Positions 35,847 to 42,653 of a DNA stretch of 42,653 bases are shown here, piece after piece; position 1 is the stretch's first letter; every line of letters begins with the position of its first letter. The notes beneath the pieces were generated by a model that was not told the origin of the DNA, did no database searches, and saw nothing but the letters and a program-made list of their open reading frames with translations. A program made the position numbers and the translations under genes. Source of the DNA: Odoribacter sp. (GTDB taxonomy: Bacteria > Bacteroidota > Bacteroidia > Bacteroidales > Prolixibacteraceae); NCBI GenBank assembly GCA_013824715.1, contig PNOH01000038.1, positions 1-42,653 of the forward strand. The letters are read 5' to 3'.

Positions 35847-35892
35847 GGATTGAAGGATTGAAGGACGGAAGGATTGACGGAGTGAAGGATTA
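35847..35892. repeat. 8-bp purine-rich tandem repeat
   Basis: Six imperfect copies in exact 8-bp register: GGATTGAA, GGATTGAA, GGACGGAA, GGATTGAC, GGAGTGAA, GGATTA. They lie between convergent genes, just after the protease stop codon. Confidence 0.7.
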
Positions 35893-35903
35893 AAAAAATG
35901 AAT

Positions 35904-36710
35904 TTACTTTACTGCTCCAAAGTAACCTGCCATTCGGGCAGCTTCCCGGGTATTAATAAAATCAGCTTTTGAGCTTTGGATCAGATCGGCGATTGTTTTG
36001 GATGACGGGCAATTGGTTATGCTGATTTTCTTATTTTGGGCATGAACTTTGGCCACAATCTCCTTAATTTTCATAAATTCCTCGAAAGGAATTGTCCCGA
36101 TACCTTTCCAACTGGTAATCTCTGAAAATTCAACTTCAATCAGGGGCATTTTTCCCGGATCAACATTTTTATCAATATCGCTCAGGTTGCCCACCAAACT
36201 TAAAAAGCTGGGTTTGACAGCATTAATTTTATCCAGATATTCTTTGTCTTTGATTAAAATCTTTAGTTTCCCTTTATGCTCTGCAGCTTCGGTTTTGTAA
36301 CTGAGCATATCCGAAAACGGCCTCATTTCGGCGGCGAGTTGTTTATAAATCTGGATAGGCTGGTTATTGAATTTCAGAATCAGAAATATATCTTCAGGAT
36401 AGCCCTGAAGAATCTCTCCATTGTTCTTTTTATACTGATTGTAAAGAGGGTAGAGGTAGGCATCTGTAAGGGTAGGTAATTTATGACTGGCGCTATCGGG
36501 CATCAAAGCGGTAACGAAAAGTTTTCCATAAATATACATGACATCAGCCTGAAAATTAATGACACCGTTACCAATCGATTCCCACAATTCAGCATTAGTT
36601 GTGAAATTATGGGAAGAAATAATCGGTTTTGCATTCTTCTGTGCAAGAGACAACTGAGTTGTTAATATGACTACAACACATATAAGTACAAGCTTTTTCA
36701 TGTTTTTCAA
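35904..36710 (-). CDS. Exported PLC/GDPD-like protein with altered active site
   Basis: A 268-residue protein with a signal peptide (about 1-23, ending SLAQ). The fold resembles PLC-like phosphodiesterases of the AIM6/glycerophosphodiester group: an opening PIISSHNFTTNAEL, then GVINFQADVMYIYGKLFVT, a TLTDAYLYPLYNQY segment and a C-terminal NTREAARMAGYFG. In active relatives the opening is HxHND and the second strand has EADV with a later HD. Here these read SSHNF, QADV and TALM, so the metal ligands and both catalytic His look lost or changed. It is probably non-catalytic or acts on something different. The family assignment is by recollection. Confidence 0.7.
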   Translation of the reverse strand: MKNMKKLVLICVVVILTTQLSLAQKNAKPIISSHNFTTNAELWESIGNGVINFQADVMYIYGKLFVTALMPDSASHKLPTLTDAYLYPLYNQYKKNNGEILQGYPEDIFLILKFNNQPIQIYKQLAAEMRPFSDMLSYKTEAAEHKGKLKILIKDKEYLDKINAVKPSFLSLVGNLSDIDKNVDPGKMPLIEVEFSEITSWKGIGTIPFEEFMKIKEIVAKVHAQNKKISITNCPSSKTIADLIQSSKADFINTREAARMAGYFGAVK

Positions 36711-36881
36711 TTTATAAATACTTTATTGATTTATAGTTGAATAAATAAGGTTAAAAACAAATGGAATTATGCTTACTACTAAGGTTATTTCATGAAAAAT
36801 AAGGTTTTTCTTAGCAAAGAACTCCCTCGTTTGACATACACTTTGTAGTCAGTAAAAATTCTTACCCACGCCAAATGTAAT

Positions 36882-37403
36882 TCAATGGGTTCCAAATTTT
36901 TCCCAATGAACCATTTCCTCAAGAGGTTTTCGTGATTTTACTGGTGCTTCTGATGTTGTATATCCCAACGGAATAATTGCCAGTGGTTCAATTTCATCGG
37001 GTAATTTCAGTTTCTTTCTGGCTAACGGAACATCAAAATTGCAAATCCAACAGGAGCCAAGTCCCAGGTCAGTTGCTTTTAGAACTAAATGGTCGATAGC
37101 GATGGCAACATCAACATCAGCAAAATCCTTACCGTCCGATTTCCGTTTCCAGGATTTGGAATAGTCGGAACAAATTACAATACAGGCAGGCGCCTCTCTG
37201 AACCAAGCTCTTTGATAAACTTCATGAAAATCCTCCAGGTTTTCATGATCAGTAATTACAATAAAATGCCAGGGCTGAAAATTAACTGCCGAAGGGGCCA
37301 AACGTGCAGCTTCCAGAATTTCAAGAATAAGGCTTCGGTCAATTTTTTGGTTAGTGTACGATCTGACTGAAAACCGGCTGGAAATGACTTTATCCAATTC
37401 CAT
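36882..37403 (-). CDS. Nitroreductase-family flavoprotein
   Basis: A 173-residue FMN-dependent oxidoreductase of the nitroreductase superfamily. It opens with the typical SRFSVRSYTNQKID (FMN-phosphate contact), then LEAARLAPSAVNFQPWHFIVI, and has VAIAIDHLVLKATDLGLGSCWICNF and PLAIIPLGYT toward the end. Length fits the short single-domain group. Members reduce nitro compounds, quinones or flavins with NAD(P)H; the native substrate is not predictable. It is a single gene with a -7 box at 37444-37451. Confidence 0.93.
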   Translation of the reverse strand: MELDKVISSRFSVRSYTNQKIDRSLILEILEAARLAPSAVNFQPWHFIVITDHENLEDFHEVYQRAWFREAPACIVICSDYSKSWKRKSDGKDFADVDVAIAIDHLVLKATDLGLGSCWICNFDVPLARKKLKLPDEIEPLAIIPLGYTTSEAPVKSRKPLEEMVHWEKFGTH

Positions 37404-37443
37404 AATAGCATTTTCTCTTTTAATAAATTGTACAATTTCAGAT

Positions 37444-37451
37444 CAAATGTA
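37444..37451 (-). promoter_or_regulatory. Promoter -7 box for the nitroreductase gene
   Basis: The minus strand reads TACATTTG, an exact TAnnTTTG match, with a TTTC 19 nt upstream. It gives a leader of about 35 nt. Confidence 0.55.
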
Positions 37452-37639
37452 AGGCAATTAATCAGGATTCGAAAGTTCTTTTTCGCCAGGTTTTGTCATT
37501 CATATCCTGATCTGTTCCTTTCTTTAACTGATTTATTGGCAGTAATTCCCTGTATAGGTGTAATTCTGGCTGATCTTTTGGTAATTAGGCCGGTGGCACG
37601 ATTATCGTATAAACCAATTCAAGTTTTAAACATTATAAC

Positions 37640-37647
37640 TACATTTG
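37640..37647 (+). promoter_or_regulatory. Promoter -7 box for secA-lgt
   Basis: TACATTTG matches TAnnTTTG and lies 33 bp before the secA ATG. Transcription would begin near 37653, downstream of alternative upstream start codons in the same region. Confidence 0.55.
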
Positions 37648-37680
37648 TCACTCTAATTTTTGATACTAAAATCCCGGAAA

Positions 37681-40600
37681 ATGGCATTTATAAATAAAAT
37701 TCTAGGCAAATTCTTAGGCTCGAAAGCTGATAAAGATATGGTTGAGCTAACACCAATTCTTGGAACTATTAAAAAAGAATATGAACGAATCAACTTACTG
37801 TCAAACGATGAGCTGAGAGAAGAATCTGTCCGTTTAAAAGCATTGATTCAGGAGCGCATTAAACCCGAAGAAGACCGTATTAACGAACTTAAAGAACTTA
37901 CTGAAACAGTTGATATTCAGGAAAGTGAAAAAATTTACCAGGAAATTGACAAGCTTGAAGAAAAAATTGTTGATAAACTGGAAGCTGTCCTGAATGAAAT
38001 ACTGCCAGTTGCCTTCTCGGTAGTAAAAGCAACTGCCCGGTTGTTTTACGAAAATGAACGAGTAATCGTTAAAGCCAGTGATTTCGACCGCGATCTGGCC
38101 GCCGTAAGAAACAGTATCGTAATTGAAGGCGAAAATGCCATCTGGATGAATAAATGGATGGCCGGTGGCAACCAGATTACCTGGGACATGGTACATTATG
38201 ACGTGCAGTTGATTGGTGGAATTGTCCTGCATCAGGGGAAAGTGGCAGAAATGGGAACCGGTGAAGGAAAAACGCTGGTGGCAACACTCGCAGTTTTCCT
38301 GAATGCCCTTACCGGCCGCGGGGTACATTTGGTTACCGTGAACGACTACCTGTCGAAACGCGATTCGGAATGGATGGGGCCAATGTTCGAGTTTCACGGT
38401 TTGAGTGTTGATTGCATTGACAAGCACCAACCCAATTCGGAGGGCCGCCGCAAAGCCTATCTGGCCGATATTACCTACGGGACAAACAACGAATTTGGCT
38501 TCGACTACCTGCGCGATAACATGGCCATCAGCCCGCGCGACCTTGTTCAGCGCAAGCATCATTATTCGATTGTTGACGAGGTTGACTCTGTATTGATTGA
38601 TGATGCCCGTACCCCATTAATTATTTCAGGTCCAATTCCGAAAGGCGAAATTCAGAAGTTCGAGGAGTTAAAACCCAAAGTTGAGAAACTCATCTCGGCA
38701 CAGCGAAACGTGGTTAACCAGTGTCTTTCTGATGCCAAACGTATCCTGAATAATCCAAACTCGACGAAGGATGAAAAAGAAGCTGGCTCAATTTTACTTT
38801 TACGGGCACACAAAGGCTTGCCAAAAAATAAAGCGCTGATCAAATTCCTTAGCGAAGAGGGAATCAAGGCGATGATGACCAAGACCGAGAATTATCACAT
38901 GCAGGACAACAACAAGCTCATGCATATTATTACTGATCCTCTGTATTTTGTGATTGAAGAAAAACAGAATTCGGTAGAAATGACCGATATAGGCATAGAC
39001 CTGATTTCTGGCGATGTTGATGATCCATCCTTCTTTATTTTACCCGATGTTGGTTCTGAGATTGCTGAGATTGAAAACAATAAATCACTGACCAAAGAGC
39101 AGGTACTGGAGAAAAAAGACGAATTGCTGACCAGTTATGCCATTAAATCGGAACGCGTCCATACCATCAACCAATTACTGAAAGCATACGCCATGTTCGA
39201 GAAAGATGTGGAGTATGTGGTGATTGAAAACAAGGTAAAGATTGTTGATGAACAAACCGGCCGTATTATGGAAGGCCGTCGTTATTCAGATGGTTTGCAC
39301 CAGGCTATTGAGGCCAAGGAAAACGTAAAAGTTGAAGCTGCAACGCAGACTTTTGCAACCATTACCCTTCAGAATTATTTCAGGATGTATCACAAACTGG
39401 CCGGTATGACCGGTACTGCCGAGACTGAAGCAGGTGAGTTGTGGGACATCTATAAATTGGATGTAGTCGTAATTCCAACCAACCGGAAGGTCATTCGCGA
39501 CGACCGTGAAGATTTGGTTTACAAAACCAAGCGTGAAAAATACAATGCTGTTGTTGAAGACATTGTCACGCTGAATATAATTGGAAGGCCGGTTTTAGTT
39601 GGGACAACTTCGGTCGAAATCTCAGAATTGTTAAGCCGTTACCTGAAAATGCGGGGCATTAAACACAATGTACTGAATGCCAAATTACATGCCCGCGAAG
39701 CCGAAATTGTTGCCAGTGCCGGGGTAAATGGAATGGTGACCATCGCCACCAACATGGCCGGTCGTGGTACCGATATTAAATTAACTCCTGAAGTAAAGGC
39801 ATTGGGCGGTTTGGCCATTATTGGTACTGAACGCCACGAATCGCGTCGTGTTGACCGTCAGTTGCGCGGACGTTCAGGCCGCCAGGGAGACCCGGGTTCT
39901 TCTCAGTTCTTTGTTTCGCTCGAAGACGATTTAATGCGTTTGTTTGGCTCCGCCCGTATTACCGGAATCATGGACAAAATCGGACTGAAAGAAGGCGAAA
40001 TGATTCAGCATTCGATGATTACCAAATCAATCGAACGCGCCCAGAAAAAAGTGGAAGAAAACAACTTCGGCATTCGTAAACGTTTGCTCGAATACGACGA
40101 TGTAATGAATTCGCAACGCGAAGTTATCTACAAAAAACGTCGGCATGCCTTGTTTGGCGACCGATTGGAAGTAGATATCCTCAATACGATATACGACACG
40201 ATCGAAAACCTGGTGGCCGAATATCAGGCCAACGGCTTGTTCGAAGAGTTCAACCTGGAATTGATCAGGCTAATGTCTATGGAATCTCCGGTATCGGAGC
40301 AGGATTTCTCCAGAATGAATGCTGATGAACTGGTTGAGAAAGTTTATCATGAAATGGTTGCAACCTATACACGCCGGACCGAAATCATAGCCAAACAGGC
40401 TTATCCTGTTATCCGCGATGTGTATGAACAAAAATCGCATCTTTATACGAACATCGTTGTTCCAATTTCGGATGGAAAACATGTTTTCCAGATCATTACC
40501 AATTTGGAGAAAGCGTATAAAAACCAGGGAAAAGAGCTGGTAAAATCGTACCAGAAACAAACCGTCCTTTCAACCATAGACGAAGCCTGGAAAGAGCAGC

Positions 40601-40992
40601 TCCGCGAAATGGACGATTTAAAACAGTCGGTTCAGAACGCAACTTACGAACAAAAAGACCCGCTTTTGATCTACAAATTCGAGTCGTTCAATTTGTTCAA
40701 AATCATGATCAGCAAGGTAAACAAGCAGATTGTATCCATTCTGGCCAAAGGTCATATCCCGATCAGTGAACCGGATCAGGTACGCGAAGGTCACGAACGC
40801 AGGGGACTGGATATGAGTAAATTATCAACCTCAAAATCAGAAGTGCCATCCAGTTCAAACCGTCAAAATGTGCCGCAGGTACCCAAACACGAACCTGTAC
40901 GGGTTGAGAAAAGGGTAGGCCGCAATGATCCTTGTCCATGTGGAAGTGGCCGAAAATTTAAAGCATGCCACGGAAAAGATATGACAGATTAA
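37681..40992 (+). CDS. secA: Preprotein translocase ATPase SecA
   Basis: A 1103-residue SecA, long because of Bacteroidota-type insertions in nucleotide-binding domain 1. It drives protein export through SecYEG by ATP hydrolysis. Seen are the Walker [11 protein letters not shown], the NDYLSKRD helicase motif, the DEAD-box variant [23 protein letters not shown] in NBD2, and [16 protein letters not shown]. The C-terminal zinc SEC-C motif is [18 protein letters not shown]. The ATG at 37681 (MAFINKILG) matches the family start; an in-frame ATG at 37660 lies within a few bases of the predicted transcription start. The lgt gene follows after 10 bp. Confidence 0.98.
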   Translation: MAFINKILGKFLGSKADKDMVELTPILGTIKKEYERINLLSNDELREESVRLKALIQERIKPEEDRINELKELTETVDIQESEKIYQEIDKLEEKIVDKLEAVLNEILPVAFSVVKATARLFYENERVIVKASDFDRDLAAVRNSIVIEGENAIWMNKWMAGGNQITWDMVHYDVQLIGGIVLHQGKVAEMGTGEGKTLVATLAVFLNALTGRGVHLVTVNDYLSKRDSEWMGPMFEFHGLSVDCIDKHQPNSEGRRKAYLADITYGTNNEFGFDYLRDNMAISPRDLVQRKHHYSIVDEVDSVLIDDARTPLIISGPIPKGEIQKFEELKPKVEKLISAQRNVVNQCLSDAKRILNNPNSTKDEKEAGSILLLRAHKGLPKNKALIKFLSEEGIKAMMTKTENYHMQDNNKLMHIITDPLYFVIEEKQNSVEMTDIGIDLISGDVDDPSFFILPDVGSEIAEIENNKSLTKEQVLEKKDELLTSYAIKSERVHTINQLLKAYAMFEKDVEYVVIENKVKIVDEQTGRIMEGRRYSDGLHQAIEAKENVKVEAATQTFATITLQNYFRMYHKLAGMTGTAETEAGELWDIYKLDVVVIPTNRKVIRDDREDLVYKTKREKYNAVVEDIVTLNIIGRPVLVGTTSVEISELLSRYLKMRGIKHNVLNAKLHAREAEIVASAGVNGMVTIATNMAGRGTDIKLTPEVKALGGLAIIGTERHESRRVDRQLRGRSGRQGDPGSSQFFVSLEDDLMRLFGSARITGIMDKIGLKEGEMIQHSMITKSIERAQKKVEENNFGIRKRLLEYDDVMNSQREVIYKKRRHALFGDRLEVDILNTIYDTIENLVAEYQANGLFEEFNLELIRLMSMESPVSEQDFSRMNADELVEKVYHEMVATYTRRTEIIAKQAYPVIRDVYEQKSHLYTNIVVPISDGKHVFQIITNLEKAYKNQGKELVKSYQKQTVLSTIDEAWKEQLREMDDLKQSVQNATYEQKDPLLIYKFESFNLFKIMISKVNKQIVSILAKGHIPISEPDQVREGHERRGLDMSKLSTSKSEVPSSSNRQNVPQVPKHEPVRVEKRVGRNDPCPCGSGRKFKACHGKDMTD

Positions 40993-41002
40993 AATAAAAA
41001 AT

Positions 41003-41833
41003 ATGGACATTCTTTCATTTATTCACTGGAACGCTAGCCCTGAAATATTTTCGTTAGGACCAATACATGTTCGCTGGTACGGACTTATGTTTGCGGCGGG
41101 ATTCCTTTTTGGTTACAATCATGTTGAGAAGATGTTTAAACATGAAAATGATAATCCTAAATGGCTCGAAAGCTTGTTTATTTACCTGATCGTGGCCACT
41201 GTTGTTGGTGCACGTTTAGGACATGTTCTCTTTTACGGATGGGACTATTATTCACAACATCCGATCGAAATTCTGTACGTATGGCAAGGTGGTCTGGCTA
41301 GTCATGGAGGCGTTATCGGGATTATAATTGCCATGATCATCTGGAGCAGGAAAGTTTCGAAACGCAATTTACTTTGGGTTTTGGATAGGGTAGTGGTACC
41401 CTCGGTTTTTGTGGGCGCTCTAATTCGATTTGGAAATTTAATGAATTCCGAAATCTACGGCAACCCAACCAGTTTGCCATGGGGTTTTATCTTCGAACGA
41501 AATCATGAAACAGTAGCCAAACATCCGACACAGATTTACGAATCGTTAAGCTACCTGTTTACTTTTGGTGTGTTGCTCTATATGTACTGGAAAACCAAGT
41601 CAAAAGATTATCTGGGAATTTTAACCGGAGTATTTTTAATTTTCGTTTTCAGCGCCCGTTTCCTGATTGAATTTATTAAAGAAGTACAGGAACCTTTTGA
41701 AACAGGCATGACCCTGAATATGGGACAATGGCTGAGTATTCCGTTCGTTTTGGCAGGAATAATCCTGATTGTTTTGGCAGTACAGAAAGGACCGGTGATT
41801 TACCAGAATAAGGTAAGTTCAGTAAAGAAATAA
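41003..41833 (+). CDS. lgt: Prolipoprotein diacylglyceryl transferase
   Basis: A 276-residue inner-membrane enzyme with about seven TM helices. It transfers diacylglycerol from phosphatidylglycerol to the lipobox Cys of prolipoproteins. Family motifs seen are IHVRWYGLMFAAGF, VGARLGHVLFYGWDYY, QGGLASHGG, the Lgt signature IRFGNLMNSEIYG, HPTQIYESLSYL and RFLIEFIKE. Its substrates in this window include the M48 peptidase and the OB-fold lipoprotein. It is probably co-transcribed with secA, joining two export steps. Confidence 0.97.
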   Translation: MDILSFIHWNASPEIFSLGPIHVRWYGLMFAAGFLFGYNHVEKMFKHENDNPKWLESLFIYLIVATVVGARLGHVLFYGWDYYSQHPIEILYVWQGGLASHGGVIGIIIAMIIWSRKVSKRNLLWVLDRVVVPSVFVGALIRFGNLMNSEIYGNPTSLPWGFIFERNHETVAKHPTQIYESLSYLFTFGVLLYMYWKTKSKDYLGILTGVFLIFVFSARFLIEFIKEVQEPFETGMTLNMGQWLSIPFVLAGIILIVLAVQKGPVIYQNKVSSVKK

Positions 41834-41943
41834 ATATTCCAAATTACAAGAAGATCAATTAAAATGTTGATAAAGCTGTCCGGTAGTTTTAAAGTTCTTG
41901 TATCCATAGTTTTTAATACGGTGTTTGCTTGAAATGGTTTTCC

Positions 41944-42012
41944 CAAACCCGGAGGGTTTGTATGTTTATAGAAAAGCAAAGATCAGCGGAAAATGCGACC
42001 CCGCCGGGGTCG
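41944..42012. repeat. REP-like palindrome pair, left copy
   Basis: CAAACCC-GGA-GGGTTTG (41944-41960) is followed by TATGTTTATAGAAAA, about 20 variable bases, and the GC-rich palindrome CGACCCCG-C-CGGGGTCG (41996-42012). The same composite occurs in the same orientation at 42576-42647, on the other side of the transposase gene. Confidence 0.85.
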
Positions 42013-42030
42013 TATATTGCATTGTTAAAT

Positions 42031-42062
42031 GTTTTCTATAAACATGCGATGCCTCTGGCATC
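42031..42062. repeat. Inverted, diverged half-copy of the REP unit
   Basis: Read on the minus strand this is GATGCC-AGA-GGCATC, then GCATGTTTATAGAAAA. The second part repeats the ATGTTTATAGAAAA core of the left copy in inverted orientation, while the hairpin has changed sequence but kept its pairing. With 41961-41975 it brackets the GC palindrome. Confidence 0.75.
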
Positions 42063-42083
42063 AAACTTCTGAATGTGCATTGA

Positions 42084-42548
42084 TCAATCGTCAATCCATT
42101 CGAATAAATATTCATCCTTAAATTCAATTTCAAATGCCTTTAAGAATGCCAGGTATTCTTCTTTAAATGTCTTTTTCTTGTGATGTTCTTTTTGCCTTTC
42201 AATGTATTGAATGACATCGGTTAATTGCGAATGACTATATGAAAAGGCTCCAAACCCTTCCTGCCATCGAAAATTGAAGTTCGTAAATCTCTTTTCTTTG
42301 ATGAAGGTATTCGATGATTTTTTTACTTCACGCACCAAATCAGATAAACAACATGTTGGTTTCATGCCAATGAAGAAATGGATATGATTAGATGCTCCGT
42401 TGATTGCAAGCATTTTTTGCCCTTTGTTTTGAACGATTCCGGTTATGTATTTGTAAAGTTCTTCTTCCCATTCGGGTTTGATGAGGGCATTGCGGTTTTG
42501 TACGGCAAAAACCACCTGAATGTAAATTTGTGAAAAGGTATCGGCCAT
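42084..42548 (-). CDS. REP-associated HUH transposase (IS200-like, RAYT)
   Basis: A 154-residue Y1-type single-strand DNA transposase of the IS200/TnpA-REP superfamily. The HUH motif is His55-Ile-His57 in NHIHFFIG; the candidate nucleophile is Tyr115 in VIQYIERQKEHH. The typical WQEGFGAFSYS stretch is present. The frame extends to a TTG at 42578 inside the right-hand palindrome; the ATG at 42548 (MADTFSQIYIQ) is the natural start. Flanking repeats on both sides support a domesticated REP-associated transposase rather than a plain IS200, though no ORFB/TnpB or terminal structure of a full IS was seen. Confidence 0.9.
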   Translation of the reverse strand: MADTFSQIYIQVVFAVQNRNALIKPEWEEELYKYITGIVQNKGQKMLAINGASNHIHFFIGMKPTCCLSDLVREVKKSSNTFIKEKRFTNFNFRWQEGFGAFSYSHSQLTDVIQYIERQKEHHKKKTFKEEYLAFLKAFEIEFKDEYLFEWIDD

Positions 42549-42575
42549 ATCGTTATTTTTTAGAGTTCGCTTCCC

Positions 42576-42647
42576 CAAACCCAGCGGGTTTGCATGTGTA
42601 TAGAAATACCAGTGATGTGCGCAGAACGTGCGACCCCGGCGGGGTCG
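42576..42647. repeat. REP-like palindrome pair, right copy
   Basis: CAAACCC-AGC-GGGTTTG (42576-42592) is followed by CATGTGTATAGAAA, about 24 variable bases, and CGACCCCG-G-CGGGGTCG (42631-42647). It is a direct repeat of the left copy. It sits just upstream of the transposase start and runs to near the window's end. Confidence 0.85.
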
Positions 42648-42653
42648 AATATC

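Noticed and set aside
37428-37697. 89-codon frame upstream of secA
   Set aside because: It overlaps the nitroreductase and secA promoter boxes and the secA start in another frame; no recognisable domain.
41864-41932. 22-codon frame (MLIKLSGSFKVLVSIV...) after lgt
   Set aside because: No downstream gene on that strand for it to regulate and no supporting structure.

Overview
The window comes from a Bacteroidota chromosome, most likely an environmental Marinilabiliales/Prolixibacteraceae-type organism (lineage inferred, not searched). Evidence: two secreted proteins with type IX secretion (Por) sorting tails, a PorE-like OmpA protein, a PUR-alpha-type DUF3276 protein, a long Bacteroidota-type SecA (about 1103 aa), starts without clear Shine-Dalgarno sequences, and several promoters matching the Bacteroidota -7 box TAnnTTTG.

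Layout. (1) 0-9.8 kb, all minus strand: a sensory and stress block with a PAS histidine kinase, cold-shock protein, two paralogous HMA-like/AraC regulators, an orphan PAS protein, a CheB-CheR-PAS fusion, Dps, a radical SAM protein and a small unknown protein. (2) 10-20.9 kb, mostly plus: housekeeping genes ffh-folD-M48 peptidase, PUR protein, dihydrouridine synthase, PepSY-TM plus OB-fold lipoprotein, exported MsrB (minus), DUF502-TerC, and class I fumarase with a small partner. (3) 20.9-22.6 kb: a T9SS-exported protein gene broken by an apparent frameshift at an A6 run. (4) 23.2-25.8 kb: split methionine synthase modules (homocysteine methyltransferase and reactivation domain) and a D-2-hydroxyacid dehydrogenase. 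(5) 26.9-28.8 kb: PorE-like OmpA protein. (6) 28.9-32.8 kb, minus: a methionine operon (aspartokinase-like protein, MetY, MetA-type acyltransferase) behind a strong promoter. (7) 32.8-37.4 kb: TatD-like hydrolase, secreted lysyl-endopeptidase-like protease, degenerate PLC/GDPD-like protein, nitroreductase. (8) 37.7-41.8 kb: secA-lgt. (9) 41.9 kb to the end: a REP-associated HUH transposase flanked by paired palindromic repeats.

The most interesting element is the leader of the methionine operon. A near-perfect promoter (TTTG-N19-TATGTTTG) overlaps an inverted repeat, and the transcript would start with an unannotated 28-codon ORF whose last seven codons include four Met codons. Mutually exclusive pairings and a G-free pyrimidine-rich tract follow before the first structural gene. 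This looks like ribosome-mediated methionine attenuation. The operon's acyltransferase carries Glu111, which predicts acetyl-CoA use and fits MetY. Its aspartokinase-like protein has lost several catalytic signature residues and may be a sensor rather than an enzyme. Together with the split methionine synthase, the window encodes a direct-sulfhydrylation route from homoserine to methionine.
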